A stretch of 64,000 nucleotides of DNA from Macrococcoides psychrotolerans (GCF_038095555.1 NZ_CP124591.1:1364001-1428000); one strand, 5' to 3'. Positions 44,079 through 54,322 are shown, numbered from the stretch's first letter. Translations and numbers: made by a program. Notes: generated by a model not told the origin, from the sequence alone.

Positions 44079-47000
44079 TTATATTATGCGAATGTCTTCA
44101 GGATTGAAATATTCAACCAGTTCTTTAATTTTATCTTTGGACACTGTGCCAATTACATGTTGTGCACGATCAAAATAGATGACCTGTATCTCCCCTTCAT
44201 CTAGAATAAAAGTCTCTGGCAACGGTTCGCGTATATAAATAAATCGAGCTTGCTCGTATATTCTTTTTATAAATGATTCGACAGTTTCAATCGTTTCAGC
44301 GATATAGTTATCTTTCCCTCTGTTATTATCAAATTTCCCATTGATCACAACCATTTGATGAGATTGAATCGCTGTCTCAAACTTACGATAAGTATCTGGA
44401 AAACATACGATATCGATATTATCTGTACCATCAAAGCCTTTGATAAATGCCATCGGTTGACCTTTCTTTGTTCTAATCCTTCTCACTTCATCAATGAATA
44501 TCAGCATGTAATGCTGATTCAGTCGTTGCGCAATTTTATATAACGGCAAATATTGAAGTGCTTTAAAACGTGATTCGACCGGATGATTCGTTAAATAAAA
44601 GCCAAGATATGCTTTTTCATATTCTGCTTTTTTCATATCTGACATTTCTTCGTGAATGATATAATCTTTCTTCTTATTTAAACCAAGCGACTCTAGAAAG
44701 CTTCCTTCTCCTTCGTTTGTCCTTTCAACATCGATTATCATATCAAGTGATGCAAGTAATGTTGCGCGCGTGTGTCCAAAGGAATCAAAACTGCCGGCAT
44801 GGATTAGAGCTTCTAATAAAGGTTTACTAACAATTCGTGAGGGGATACGTGCACAGAAATCATAGATATCTTTAAATGAACCTTGTTTTCTTGCATCAAT
44901 AATATCCTGAACACTTTTGTAGCCGAGTCCTTTAATGACACCTAGAGCGTTTAATATACCGTCCTTATATGTGCGATAATACCAATGTGCCTTATTGATA
45001 TCGGCAGCATATATCGGTATACCACGTTTCTTGACTTCATCGATAATCTCTTTAGTCTTGTGCTCACTGCCGATTTGATTACTCAGGATAGCTGTATAGA
45101 AGATATTTGGATAATGTACTTTCAGGTATAACATACAGTAAGCGATTTTCGCATATGCAACTGCATGCGCTTTCGGAAATCCATAGTTCGCGAACTTCAG
45201 TATTAATTCATATATCGCTTCTGCGGTTTGTTTATCATAACCTTTATTGACGCTTCCTAAAATAAAATGTTCTTTTTCCGTCAGTAGCACCGACATGTCC
45301 TTCTTGCTCATGGCTCGCCTTAATATATCCGCTTCTCCGTAACTGAATCCTGCAAATTGATTTGCAATCTGCATAATTTGTTCTTGATAAATGATGACAC
45401 CAAATGTATCTTTCAATATCGCTTTTAGATCGTCATGAATATAATCTACAGATTGAGCACCGTGCCTTCTTTCAATATAGACTGGAATCTGTTCCATAGG
45501 GCCTGGTCGATAAAGTGCCAGCACGGCAACAATGTCGTTGAAATGACTGGGTTTCAGATTACGCAGTACATTTCGAATACCATCCGATTCGAGCTGGAAT
45601 ATACCAGTGGTGTCACCTTGCGCCAGTAATGCATAGACTTTAGGGTCATCAAGCGGCAATGTATTCAGGTCAAGCTGCTGATTAAACTGTATCTTAACCT
45701 GATCCATCACATTATGTATGATTGACAGATTCCTTAGTCCTAAAAAGTCGATTTTCAGTAAACCGATAGATTCAACTTCTGTCATCGTCCACTGCGTAAG
45801 TGACACTGAATCTCCTTCTATAATCGGCACGTAATCTGTCAGTAGCTGATCATGAATAATTACGCCAGCAGCATGTGTCGATGTGTTACGCGGGAGTCCT
45901 TCGAGCGCATAAGCAATGTCAAACCATTGCTTTCGACGATCACTCTTATTGATGAACCGCACAAAATCCTCATCCGTCTTCATATCATCAAGTGTGATAC
46001 CGACACGTTTTGGAATCAAAGTACTGATTTCTTTTAATTCGGCATCTGAAAACTGTAATATACGCCCTGTATCACGCATTACAGCACGGGCATTTAAATG
46101 TCCGAATGTCACGATGCCACTGACATTGTATTTACCGTATTTGTCAACCGCATACTGAATCACCTGATCACGCTTCGTATCTTCAAAATCAATATCAATA
46201 TCTGGCATCGTCACACGTTCTGGATTTAAGAACCGTTCGAAGAGCAGATTGTATTGAACAGGATCTACTTCAGTGATTCCAAGCACATAGCTGATTAGTG
46301 AGCCACCTGAAGAACCACGCCCCGGGCCAACAAGAATATCATTTTCCTTTGCATACTGAATTAAATCACCGACAATCAGAAAGTAATCGGCATACCCCAT
46401 CTGCGTTATGACATCATATTCATAACGCAGACGTTGCTCATAGCGTTCATCAAAATGTGGAATCTCTTTCTTTTTATCTTGAAGCAGCTTCATTAGATAT
46501 GCATCACTCGAATAACCATCGATAGGAAATTTCGGCATAGATGCATGATGCTTTGTAATATCTACATTACATTGTTCTGCAATTTCATGCGTGCGGTCTA
46601 TATAGTCCTGCGGAATCTTCAAATCAACGAGTTGCGCTTCACCCTTCATATACGCTGTGCCCGCTTTGATTTGTACCATTTCTAATGGCAGCTTCTTATT
46701 CTCCTCTATCGCATTGAGTACTTCCAGATGCTGTACACCACTGGATTCTAGATAAAGTACATCTTCTATATATACTTTTTTTGCAGCAAGAGAACTGTTA
46801 TGGCAAATATAATAAGATTCGATACCCTGTGTAAAATGTGATTCTGACTCCGTAATCGACTTGAAGATTACGATTAGTCCAGATTGATATTGTGTCAGCC
46901 ATTTTAAAGGTGTGAGCGTTACACCTTTAAGCTGTATTCTCGATGAAAGTTTGATCAGGTTCACATATCCTGTATTGTTGCGTGCAAGACATACGGCATG

Positions 47001-47225
47001 AATTTGTTTCAGGCCATCCGTCACACGTATCTCCATTCCAATTATCGGTTTAATATCAGCAGCAATACATGCCTTATAAAATGATTGCACACCAAATAAT
47101 ACATTAAAGTCCGTCAGGGCAACTGCATGTTCTTTTAATTCTGTGACACGTGTCACTAACTTATCGATTTCAACTGTAGAATGTAAAAGATCATATGCCG
47201 AATGCACATTTAAATGAACAACCAT
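44079..47225 (-). CDS. dnaE: DNA polymerase III subunit alpha (DnaE)
   Basis: Error-prone/lagging-strand replicase of Bacillota, about 1048 residues. N-terminal PHP domain (VVHLNVHSAYDLLHSTVEID...ALTDFNVLFG), palm with GPGRGSSGGSLISYVLGITEVDP and PDIDIDFEDTKRD (catalytic acids), fingers and tandem HhH (LGVIKGLGYKSVQDII), and C-terminal OB domain (GQPMAFIKGFDGTDNIDIVCFP). Start at the ATG 47225, with TAGGTG just upstream. Follows nrnA directly. Confidence 0.96.
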   Translation of the reverse strand: MVVHLNVHSAYDLLHSTVEIDKLVTRVTELKEHAVALTDFNVLFGVQSFYKACIAADIKPIIGMEIRVTDGLKQIHAVCLARNNTGYVNLIKLSSRIQLKGVTLTPLKWLTQYQSGLIVIFKSITESESHFTQGIESYYICHNSSLAAKKVYIEDVLYLESSGVQHLEVLNAIEENKKLPLEMVQIKAGTAYMKGEAQLVDLKIPQDYIDRTHEIAEQCNVDITKHHASMPKFPIDGYSSDAYLMKLLQDKKKEIPHFDERYEQRLRYEYDVITQMGYADYFLIVGDLIQYAKENDILVGPGRGSSGGSLISYVLGITEVDPVQYNLLFERFLNPERVTMPDIDIDFEDTKRDQVIQYAVDKYGKYNVSGIVTFGHLNARAVMRDTGRILQFSDAELKEISTLIPKRVGITLDDMKTDEDFVRFINKSDRRKQWFDIAYALEGLPRNTSTHAAGVIIHDQLLTDYVPIIEGDSVSLTQWTMTEVESIGLLKIDFLGLRNLSIIHNVMDQVKIQFNQQLDLNTLPLDDPKVYALLAQGDTTGIFQLESDGIRNVLRNLKPSHFNDIVAVLALYRPGPMEQIPVYIERRHGAQSVDYIHDDLKAILKDTFGVIIYQEQIMQIANQFAGFSYGEADILRRAMSKKDMSVLLTEKEHFILGSVNKGYDKQTAEAIYELILKFANYGFPKAHAVAYAKIAYCMLYLKVHYPNIFYTAILSNQIGSEHKTKEIIDEVKKRGIPIYAADINKAHWYYRTYKDGILNALGVIKGLGYKSVQDIIDARKQGSFKDIYDFCARIPSRIVSKPLLEALIHAGSFDSFGHTRATLLASLDMIIDVERTNEGEGSFLESLGLNKKKDYIIHEEMSDMKKAEYEKAYLGFYLTNHPVESRFKALQYLPLYKIAQRLNQHYMLIFIDEVRRIRTKKGQPMAFIKGFDGTDNIDIVCFPDTYRKFETAIQSHQMVVINGKFDNNRGKDNYIAETIETVESFIKRIYEQARFIYIREPLPETFILDEGEIQVIYFDRAQHVIGTVSKDKIKELVEYFNPEDIRII

Positions 47226-47234
47226 TCGTTTCAC

Positions 47235-48179
47235 CTACCCATTTACAAGTTTCTTTAGTTCACTTAACAACTGCTCGTATTCCGATATGCTATATACAGA
47301 AGCACCACTTGCCAATGGATGACCTCCGCCATTATATTTAGCAGCGAGCGTGTTAATCACAACTTCTTTACTTCTAAGTCTCACGCGAATAGCATCGCCT
47401 TCATCTACAGCATAAGCCCATGCTTTGATTCCTTTCATATCGGAAAAGGCATTGACAAATAACGAAGCCTCTGAAGCGGTAATATTAAATCTTTCTAGTA
47501 TTTCCTTAGAAATGAAAATATTGCCGACTCCATTATCAAAGTTAAAGTTTTGCAGCACAAAGCCTTGAAACTTCATACTTGAAGCCTCTCGTTGCTGCAT
47601 TTGATTAATCATCTTCGTATGATCTATATCAAACTTAAGTAGTTCAGCAGCAACTTCCATCGTTCGCGATGTTGTATTATTGAAGAGAAATCTTCCAGTA
47701 TCTCCAACAATCCCGATATAAAGACACTTTGCTGCTGCGGTATCGATATAATCACTTCCATATCCTAGAGAAGTCAATATTTCATAGATGATTTCACTTG
47801 TTGACGATGCAGTCGTATCCACAATGTTAAGTTCTCCATATTGATTTTCAGGGGGATGATGATCGATTTTTATTACCTTATCACAAAGCGTGTATCTGCT
47901 ATCATCAATACGCGGTGCATTTGCAGTATCCAAAACGAGCGCTAACGCCCTTTCAAACTGTTTATCAGTTAAAGTATCCATGTCACCGATAAACTTTAAA
48001 TTTTCAACTTCAGTACCCACCGCATATACACGTTTATTGGGATATAAACGCTTAATTGCATGTTTTAATCCTATTTGTGAACCTAATGCATCTGGATCCG
48101 GTCGGACATGTCTAAAAATAATAATTGTCTCGTAAGCATTGATTTCATTAATCAGTGCATTTATTTCTTGTTTATTCAT
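47235..48179 (-). CDS. nrnA: Bifunctional oligoribonuclease / PAP phosphatase NrnA
   Basis: DHH/DHHA1 phosphoesterase that degrades nanoRNAs and 3'-phosphoadenosine-5'-phosphate. Metal-binding motifs FRHVRPDPDALGSQ, LVLDTAN, KIDHHPPEN (DHH) and GIVGDTGRFLF; C-terminal DHHA1 domain with YNGGGHPLASGA. 314 residues. Directly upstream of dnaE, 1 bp from its open frame. Confidence 0.95.
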   Translation of the reverse strand: MNKQEINALINEINAYETIIIFRHVRPDPDALGSQIGLKHAIKRLYPNKRVYAVGTEVENLKFIGDMDTLTDKQFERALALVLDTANAPRIDDSRYTLCDKVIKIDHHPPENQYGELNIVDTTASSTSEIIYEILTSLGYGSDYIDTAAAKCLYIGIVGDTGRFLFNNTTSRTMEVAAELLKFDIDHTKMINQMQQREASSMKFQGFVLQNFNFDNGVGNIFISKEILERFNITASEASLFVNAFSDMKGIKAWAYAVDEGDAIRVRLRSKEVVINTLAAKYNGGGHPLASGASVYSISEYEQLLSELKKLVNG

Positions 48180-48245
48180 ATATTCTCCTTTATTTACTAA
48201 AATTCATTTCGTTGATATAATCGATAAGACTGGAGGTTAATTCAA

Positions 48246-48596
48246 ATGGAAGTTATTTTTCCTTATATTATATCAGCACTTGTTGCTGTTATGTTGTTTT
48301 CATTTATATTTACTATATTTAATATCGCTAAGTACTTCAGAACAGTGAAAGACGTTCGTCGCGCCTGGTATCGCGCTCGAGCACGTCAATGTTTCGCTAT
48401 CTTTATGTTTGCCTTCGCTTTGAACCAGATGCTGTTATTTCCACAGTGGTTTACTTTTGTAGTATGCGCGATACTGATCGTCTTTGCAGTAGTTAACTAT
48501 CAATATGCGATTAGAGCAAAGCATCATTTTGAGTCTCACTTTGCAGATGAAGACGCTGCATGGGCTGAACTTGAAAAGAAACAGCGCCAACGATAG
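48246..48596 (+). CDS. ytpI: YtpI-family membrane protein
   Basis: 116-residue protein with three hydrophobic segments (~5-25, ~50-65, ~70-90) and a charged C-terminal tail ending EKKQRQR. Matches the conserved, uncharacterised YtpI family by length and position: in Bacillus and Staphylococcus it lies between nrnA and the CBS-domain gene ytoI. No function known. Confidence 0.8.
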   Translation: MEVIFPYIISALVAVMLFSFIFTIFNIAKYFRTVKDVRRAWYRARARQCFAIFMFAFALNQMLLFPQWFTFVVCAILIVFAVVNYQYAIRAKHHFESHFADEDAAWAELEKKQRQR

Positions 48597-48606
48597 CTTC
48601 ATTAAT

Positions 48607-48644
48607 AACAAAACCCGTACGCATATACACGTATGGGTTTTGTT
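48607..48644. terminator. Bidirectional terminator between ytpI and ytoI
   Basis: AACAAAACCC / GGGTTTTGTT stem, extended by TACG/CGTA with one mismatch, between convergent genes. Confidence 0.85.
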
Positions 48645-48646
48645 AT

Positions 48647-49960
48647 TTAATAGAAATGTTCAATCACCTGTACCGCACAAAGTGATTTGGCAACGGTTTG
48701 ATTGCGGACAGATAACGCCACCTCTACTTTCGCTGCTTTTCTACCAAGATCGAGCAACGTAAATGTCACATTCACTTCACTGTCCATCTGTACGATCTTA
48801 ATAAATATAATATCGATATTATCTATTAGTATATCGCCTTTAATATGCTTTTTCATTTCATGATTTATTGTCTCTTCTATAATCGCTAAATAAACAGATT
48901 TACTCAGCATGCCAAACTGATTGGACATTTGAGGTGAGATTTTCACTGAAATTTCACCTTCTTTAAATGTCATCTTCTTAAGCACCTGATCATTAATCGT
49001 ATCACCAATATGAGGCTGACGATCGACAACCTGCATCGCCTTCAACACATCTTCTCGCGATACGATACCAAGTAGATTATTGTATCTAGAAACAACTGGC
49101 AGCAGTTCAATGCTTTCCCAGATCATAATATGCGCACAACTTGCGACAGTAGAATTTAAGTTCACTGATACGGGATTTTTCGTCATCACCTTTTTAATCT
49201 TCTCATTAGGATTCTTCCCTAGTACATCTTTACTTGTTACGATTCCACTCAGTTTATTATTATCATCCAGCACTGGAAATCTCGTGTGCTTCGATGATTC
49301 TGAAAGATGATTCCATTCACTGACAGTATCGTTTTCTCTTAAACAGATTGTATTCTCTATCTTTATCAATATATCTTGTGCTGTGAGCACTTCTTTTTTT
49401 ATCAGCTGATCATAGATAGCGCGATTGATCATGTTTGCGACAGCAAAGGTATCAAAATTAGAAGAGATAATCGGCAATTCTAAGCTGTCTGCCATTTTTT
49501 TAACTTCCTCAGTAGTATCAAAACCACCTGTAACGAGTACGGCAGAGCCTTTTGACAAGGCAAGCTTCTGTACTTCTGAACGGTTACCGACAATAAGCAA
49601 GGTATTCTCACCGATATACTTCTCCACTTCGTTTAGTTCCATGGCACCAATTGCAAACTTGGTCAATGATTTATGCAGGCCCTCACGCCCACCAATAACA
49701 TGACCGTCAATAATATTAACAATCTCTGCAAACGTCAGATTATCTATTGCATTGCGCTTCTTCTTTTCGATACGAATCGTTCCAACACGTTCAATCGTTG
49801 AAACGATACCATTATTCTCAGCCTCTTTAATTGCACGATATGCAGTACCTTCAGATACACGGAGTATCTTTGCGATTTGTCTTACAGATATCTTTGACCC
49901 CACGGGTAAATTGGTGATATGTTCTATGATTTGTTCATGTTTTGTCAATGTTCCACCCAT
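48647..49960 (-). CDS. ytoI: HTH-DRTGG-CBS-thioesterase-fold regulator (YtoI)
   Basis: 437-residue predicted nucleotide-sensing regulator. Order of parts: winged HTH (KISVRQIAKILRVSEGTAYRAIKEAENNGIVSTIERVG, ~20-60), DRTGG domain (~75-185), two CBS repeats (~195-310; FPVLDDNNKLSGIVTSKDVL and LPVVSRYNNLLGIVSREDVL), and a C-terminal hot-dog thioesterase-like domain (~320-437). CBS pairs usually bind adenine nucleotides. The ATG has a weak ribosome site; TTG at 49948 (MTKHEQ) is an alternative. Co-oriented with ytkL upstream, 14 bp apart. Confidence 0.85.
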   Translation of the reverse strand: MGGTLTKHEQIIEHITNLPVGSKISVRQIAKILRVSEGTAYRAIKEAENNGIVSTIERVGTIRIEKKKRNAIDNLTFAEIVNIIDGHVIGGREGLHKSLTKFAIGAMELNEVEKYIGENTLLIVGNRSEVQKLALSKGSAVLVTGGFDTTEEVKKMADSLELPIISSNFDTFAVANMINRAIYDQLIKKEVLTAQDILIKIENTICLRENDTVSEWNHLSESSKHTRFPVLDDNNKLSGIVTSKDVLGKNPNEKIKKVMTKNPVSVNLNSTVASCAHIMIWESIELLPVVSRYNNLLGIVSREDVLKAMQVVDRQPHIGDTINDQVLKKMTFKEGEISVKISPQMSNQFGMLSKSVYLAIIEETINHEMKKHIKGDILIDNIDIIFIKIVQMDSEVNVTFTLLDLGRKAAKVEVALSVRNQTVAKSLCAVQVIEHFY

Positions 49961-49974
49961 TCTCTTACTTATTA

Positions 49975-50655
49975 TTAAATTGAAACAGATTGACCGCTCT
50001 GCAATATTTTAACCTTCGTATGTACCTTATCAGCAAACGCATTCACATCAACTTCAATATACGGAAATGTATTGTAATGAATTGGAACAGCAATAGTCGG
50101 TTTGATCAATTCATTAATAGCATAAGCTGCATCGTCAATACCCATCGTAAAATTATCGCCGATCGGAACAAAGCAGACATCAGCAGGATGACGCTCTGCG
50201 ATTAATTTCATATCAGAGAATAATCCAGTGTCACCACAATGGTAAATAACCTTTTCTCCTAGTGTAAAGACCAGACCGCAAGGCATACCTAAATAAATGA
50301 TGTCACCCGCTTCAGTAATAGAATTACTATGGAATGCCTGCACATATTTTACCTTACCAAAATCAAATGCTACGTTCCCACCGATATTCATCGGATGTGT
50401 ATTTTCAACACCTTTACCTGCTAAATAATCACAAAGTTCTGGTGTTCCAATTACCTTTGCTCCTGTGCGCTTTGCAATTGCTTCAGTATCTCCTAGATGG
50501 TCGCCATGTCCATGTGTAAGTACAATATAATCCACTTCAAGTGTTTCACTATCTAAGTCTGACAGATTATTCCCATTAATAAAAGGATCTACAATGACTT
50601 TCTTTCCATTATGTTCGAATGTAATACAAGATTGACCGTGAAAAAAGATTTCCAT
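49975..50655 (-). CDS. ytkL: UPF0173 metallo-beta-lactamase-fold hydrolase (YtkL)
   Basis: 226-residue MBL-fold protein. Metal ligands: H in FFHGQSCITFEH, THGHGDHLGD, HCGDTGLFSDM, and HYNTFPYIE. The family is conserved in Bacillota but the substrate is unknown. In an operon with ytoI. Confidence 0.9.
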   Translation of the reverse strand: MEIFFHGQSCITFEHNGKKVIVDPFINGNNLSDLDSETLEVDYIVLTHGHGDHLGDTEAIAKRTGAKVIGTPELCDYLAGKGVENTHPMNIGGNVAFDFGKVKYVQAFHSNSITEAGDIIYLGMPCGLVFTLGEKVIYHCGDTGLFSDMKLIAERHPADVCFVPIGDNFTMGIDDAAYAINELIKPTIAVPIHYNTFPYIEVDVNAFADKVHTKVKILQSGQSVSI

Positions 50656-50787
50656 TATAACACCTCTCTCCTATTGTTAGGTTCTATTATACATGAATTA
50701 AAGTGTATTTAAAAAGCCGACACATGAAAATTGAATAATCAATTAATCTAATTTACACTAGTAGTACTATGAAAAAGGAGCAATGAT

Positions 50788-51855
50788 ATGAAAAATCTAG
50801 AAAAATTGACAGCTTATATGACTGAACAGAATATTACACATGCTTTTATTACAACACCAGAAAATATTAATTACTTCAGTGGCTTCCTTTCTGACCCACA
50901 CGAACGACTTACGGCTTTATACGTAACGCAGCACGAAGCATCATTAATCGTGCCTGCAATGGAAGTGAACGATGCGATAAATGCGTCAAACTTAAATACA
51001 ATTGGCTATTCAGATACAGAAGATGCCTTTCAAGTAGCGAAACATCAGCTTGAGATTCCAGATGGAGCTGTGATGTTTATCGAAGAGGAACATGTAACAG
51101 TAAAGCGTGAGAAAGCAATTCAGCTGCACTTCAAACCAAGTGCATTACAGTCAATCGATCAGATCATTAAAGACATGCGAAACATTAAATCAGAAGATGA
51201 GATCGCTTTATTAAAACAAGCTGCACGCTACGCAGACCAAGCAGTTGAAACCGGAGTAGCAGCATTAAAAATCGGTATTACTGAAGCGGAAGTTGTGCAG
51301 ATTATTGAAAATGAAATGAAACGTATTGAAGGTATTTCTGATATGAGTTTCAGTACGATGGTACTCTTTGGTGATCACGCAGCAAGTCCACACGGCACAC
51401 CTGGAGGAAGAACGTTGAATGAGGACGAATATGTACTCTTTGATCTTGGTGTTATATACAAAGGTTATTGTTCTGATATTACACGTACAGTAGCATTCGG
51501 TACGCCTCCTCAACTCCATCAAGATATTCACAGTATCGTTACAGAAGCAAATAAACGTGCGATAGCACTTGTAAAGCCCGGTGTACCTATTAAAGACATC
51601 GACGCAGCTGCACGTGATTATATCACCTCTAAAGGTTATGGAGACTATTTCCCACACCGTCTAGGTCACGGTCTCGGCATCAGTGTACATGAATTCCCAG
51701 ATATCTCTTCATCAAATGAAAACACATTACAAGCTGGTATGGTATTTACAATCGAACCCGGTATTTACTATCCTGAAACAGTCGGCGTTCGCGTTGAAGA
51801 CGATATTCTAGTAACAGAAGATGGATACGAAGTACTCACGAGCTATGTAAAATGA
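50788..51855 (+). CDS. M24-family Xaa-Pro peptidase
   Basis: 355-residue cytosolic Xaa-Pro dipeptidase/aminopeptidase-like enzyme. N-terminal creatinase-like domain, then the pita-bread domain with the five metal ligands: D in LFDLG, D in CSDITRTVAFG, H in HRLGHGLGISVHE, E in TIEPGIY, E in RVEDDILVTEDG. AAAGGAG before the ATG. Its last codons overlap the next gene (ATGA). Neighbour order is that of Staphylococcus. Confidence 0.93.
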   Translation: MKNLEKLTAYMTEQNITHAFITTPENINYFSGFLSDPHERLTALYVTQHEASLIVPAMEVNDAINASNLNTIGYSDTEDAFQVAKHQLEIPDGAVMFIEEEHVTVKREKAIQLHFKPSALQSIDQIIKDMRNIKSEDEIALLKQAARYADQAVETGVAALKIGITEAEVVQIIENEMKRIEGISDMSFSTMVLFGDHAASPHGTPGGRTLNEDEYVLFDLGVIYKGYCSDITRTVAFGTPPQLHQDIHSIVTEANKRAIALVKPGVPIKDIDAAARDYITSKGYGDYFPHRLGHGLGISVHEFPDISSSNENTLQAGMVFTIEPGIYYPETVGVRVEDDILVTEDGYEVLTSYVK

Positions 51856-52472
51856 CCACATATAATGTCGTCGAAACTTTCCATGATCTATACGAAGCAG
51901 TAAATCATGGAGGAACACATATTGTTATCAATCAGACCGGGATGACAGCAAGTTACGGATTCGCAAAAATAGCGATAGAATACTGCCATCCCCTAAACGT
52001 CAGAGTATACGCACTCATCAATCCATCATTCCAAAGTTATCGTTACACTTTATTTGATGTCGAAATCATGCGGGAAGATATTAGACAGTTGAATCGGTTG
52101 AAGATAGATGGCTTTATATTCGGTGCACTGGACTCTGATAATAACCTTGATATTCCAGTGATGCGGACATTAATTCAAGCTGCTGAATCAACACCAGTGA
52201 TCATGCATTCTCAATTTGATAAGATTCCGCTCCGCACACAACTAAAAGCGATGGATGCATTAATTGAGATAAATGTATCAGCAATCATCACACATGGGGA
52301 TGTTTCTTACTTGAAACCTATCGTTGATAATACGCAGCAGCTTGGTCGTCTGTTACGACATTCCAAAGGTAAAATTGAGATTATTCCGGAAGTAGCAGAC
52401 AGCAATGAATTCACTGAGCTGAAAAAATGGATTCCATTTCAGCATGCATATGGCAGAGAAATCTATCATTAA
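51852..52472 (+). CDS. cutC: CutC-family protein
   Basis: 206-residue TIM-barrel-like CutC relative. The stretch KIDGFIFGALDSDNNLDIPVMRTLIQAA matches the best conserved CutC segment (G-L/V-x-G-x-LD-x-DGN-x-D). It is shorter than E. coli CutC (248). Once named a copper-homeostasis protein, but a direct copper role is doubtful. ATGA overlap with the peptidase gene indicates coupling. Confidence 0.82.
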   Translation: MTTYNVVETFHDLYEAVNHGGTHIVINQTGMTASYGFAKIAIEYCHPLNVRVYALINPSFQSYRYTLFDVEIMREDIRQLNRLKIDGFIFGALDSDNNLDIPVMRTLIQAAESTPVIMHSQFDKIPLRTQLKAMDALIEINVSAIITHGDVSYLKPIVDNTQQLGRLLRHSKGKIEIIPEVADSNEFTELKKWIPFQHAYGREIYH

Positions 52473-52478
52473 TATACA

Positions 52479-52516
52479 AAAATCGAGGCCCCCATCAATA
52501 TGCGGGCCTCGATTTT
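52479..52516. terminator. Bidirectional terminator between cutC and ald
   Basis: Perfect 13-bp stem AAAATCGAGGCCC / GGGCCTCGATTTT between convergent genes. Confidence 0.92.
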
Positions 52517-52525
52517 ATTCTTTCA

Positions 52526-53641
52526 TTAATTATTCAACAATGATTTTGCATCAAAGTATTCTAAGCCTTGGTCCTGTGCTACAGCCTCAAAAGTAACATG
52601 TCCATCAAGCGTATTGAAACCTTTTAGGATTGCTTCGTTATCTAAAGCTGCTTGCTTATACCCTTTATTTGCAATCTGGATTGCATAAGGAATCGTTGCA
52701 TTTGATAATGCCATCGTTGATGTGCGTGGTACAGCACCTGGCATATTCGCAACTGAATAATGCACAACATCATGTTTCACGAATGTTGGTTCATCATGCG
52801 TTGTGATACGGTCTGAAGTTTCGAAAATACCACCTTGGTCAATTGCAATATCAATGACTACTGAACCTGGGCTCATTGACTTGATCATTTCTTCAGTTAC
52901 AAGTTTTGGAGCTTTCGCACCTGGAATTAATACTGCGCCAATCACAAGATCACTTTCACGTACACTGTCAGCAATGTTTAATGGTGTAGACATTAAAGTC
53001 TGAACTTGATTTCCGAATAAATCATCTAACTGCTGTAAACGTACTGGGCTTAAGTCTAAGATTGTAACTTCAGCACCTAGACCGACTGCCATTTTCGCAG
53101 CGTTTGTTCCAGCTTGTCCTCCACCGATAATTGTTACACGACCTTTTTGAACGCCGGGTACACCTGCTAATAAGATTCCTTTACCACCATGAATCTTCTG
53201 TAAGAACTGTGCACCGATTTGTGTTGCCATACGACCTGCAACCTCACTCATCGGAGATAATAATGGTAGCCCACCTGTCGGTAACTGAACTGTTTCATAC
53301 GCTATCCCTACCACTTTATTATCTAATAAAGCTTTCGTTAATGCTGGTTCTGGAGCTAAATGTAAATATGTGAATAAAATTAAGCCTTCTTTAAAATATT
53401 TAAATTCAGGCGCTAAAGGTTCTTTAACCTTCATTACCATATCTACATTCCATGCTTCTTCAACTGAACCAATGCGTCCGCCTACTTCGATGTAATCCTC
53501 ATCTGTGAAGTAAGAACCAAGTCCTGCACCTTTTTCGACGATAACCTCATGTCCGTTATCAACTAATGCATGAACCCCACCAGGTGTCAATGCGACACGA
53601 TTCTCGTTGTTTTTAATTTCTTTTGGAATACCTATTAACAT
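52526..53641 (-). CDS. ald: Alanine dehydrogenase
   Basis: NAD-dependent interconversion of alanine and pyruvate plus ammonium. MLIGIPKEIKNNENRVALTPGGV at the start (substrate Arg), KVKEPL Lys, catalytic His in FTYLHLAPE, Rossmann VTIIGGGQAGTNAAKMAVGLGAEVTILD. 371 residues from the ATG at 53641, with AGGGGAG upstream; the longer reading is not supported. Confidence 0.96.
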   Translation of the reverse strand: MLIGIPKEIKNNENRVALTPGGVHALVDNGHEVIVEKGAGLGSYFTDEDYIEVGGRIGSVEEAWNVDMVMKVKEPLAPEFKYFKEGLILFTYLHLAPEPALTKALLDNKVVGIAYETVQLPTGGLPLLSPMSEVAGRMATQIGAQFLQKIHGGKGILLAGVPGVQKGRVTIIGGGQAGTNAAKMAVGLGAEVTILDLSPVRLQQLDDLFGNQVQTLMSTPLNIADSVRESDLVIGAVLIPGAKAPKLVTEEMIKSMSPGSVVIDIAIDQGGIFETSDRITTHDEPTFVKHDVVHYSVANMPGAVPRTSTMALSNATIPYAIQIANKGYKQAALDNEAILKGFNTLDGHVTFEAVAQDQGLEYFDAKSLLNN

Positions 53642-53693
53642 GTCATACACTCCCCTTAATTTATCCTTACAAGAATATAGTAACATTTACAAA

Positions 53694-53707
53694 TGAAAAC
53701 GCAATCA
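53694..53707. promoter_or_regulatory. Possible cre site upstream of ald
   Basis: TGAAAACGCAATCA fits the CcpA consensus at 13 of 14 positions, about 53 bases before the ald start codon. Confidence 0.4.
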
Positions 53708-53779
53708 TTTAATTTAGTAAGAGTATTCAGAATATATAAAATGTTTACAATTCTATTATTACATTCTAAACATTAGTGA

Positions 53780-53785
53780 TATAAT
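53780..53785 (+). promoter_or_regulatory. Extended -10 element of the universal stress gene
   Basis: TGATATAAT: a TG one base before TATAAT, 37 bases ahead of the start codon; the -35 is weak. Confidence 0.5.
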
Positions 53786-53821
53786 AAAAGTGTAATAAAG
53801 ATCGTAAATGGAGGGATTTTT

Positions 53822-54322
53822 ATGTTAGTGTATAAAAATATCTTAATCGCAGTCGATGGATCAAGTGAAGCGGAATGGGCCTTCAATAAGGCAGTCGAAG
53901 TTGCTAAGCGTAATAATGCAACACTCTCAATCATCAATGTTATCGATACAAGAAGCTATGCAAGCGTCGAAGCGTATGACCGCTCTATTTCAGAACGCGC
54001 AACACAGTTTGCAGAGTCATTGCTTGATGGCTACAAAAGAGTAGCACAAAGTCGTGGTGTATCAAACGTGGATACTTTAATTGAATACGGTTCACCTAAG
54101 ACGATTATTCCTAAGAAAATCGCACAAAAATTAGGTGCAGACTTAATCATGTGTGGTTCAACTGGGCTTAATGCGGTTGAACGTTTCATCATCGGATCAG
54201 TATCAGAGGCCATCGTACGTCATGCAGAATGTGACGTATTAGTTGTCAGAACTGAAACAATGCCACATAACTTCCAGCCAGAAGTTGCTACGAAAGAACT
54301 GCTAGAAGAACATAAACAGTAG
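53822..54322 (+). CDS. Universal stress protein (UspA family)
   Basis: 166-residue UspA domain. ILIAVDGSSEAEWAF at the start (nucleotide-binding Asp) and GLNAVERFIIGSVSEAIVRHAECDVLVVR containing the G-x2-G-x9-G(S/T)-like ATP-binding signature. Located between ald and ackA as in staphylococci. GGAGG before the ATG. Confidence 0.93.
   Translation: MLVYKNILIAVDGSSEAEWAFNKAVEVAKRNNATLSIINVIDTRSYASVEAYDRSISERATQFAESLLDGYKRVAQSRGVSNVDTLIEYGSPKTIIPKKIAQKLGADLIMCGSTGLNAVERFIIGSVSEAIVRHAECDVLVVRTETMPHNFQPEVATKELLEEHKQ

Noticed and set aside
51265..51657. 130-codon minus-strand frame, Cys/Thr-rich
   Set aside because: Antisense to the M24 peptidase metal-binding domain, which is intact; no ribosome site.
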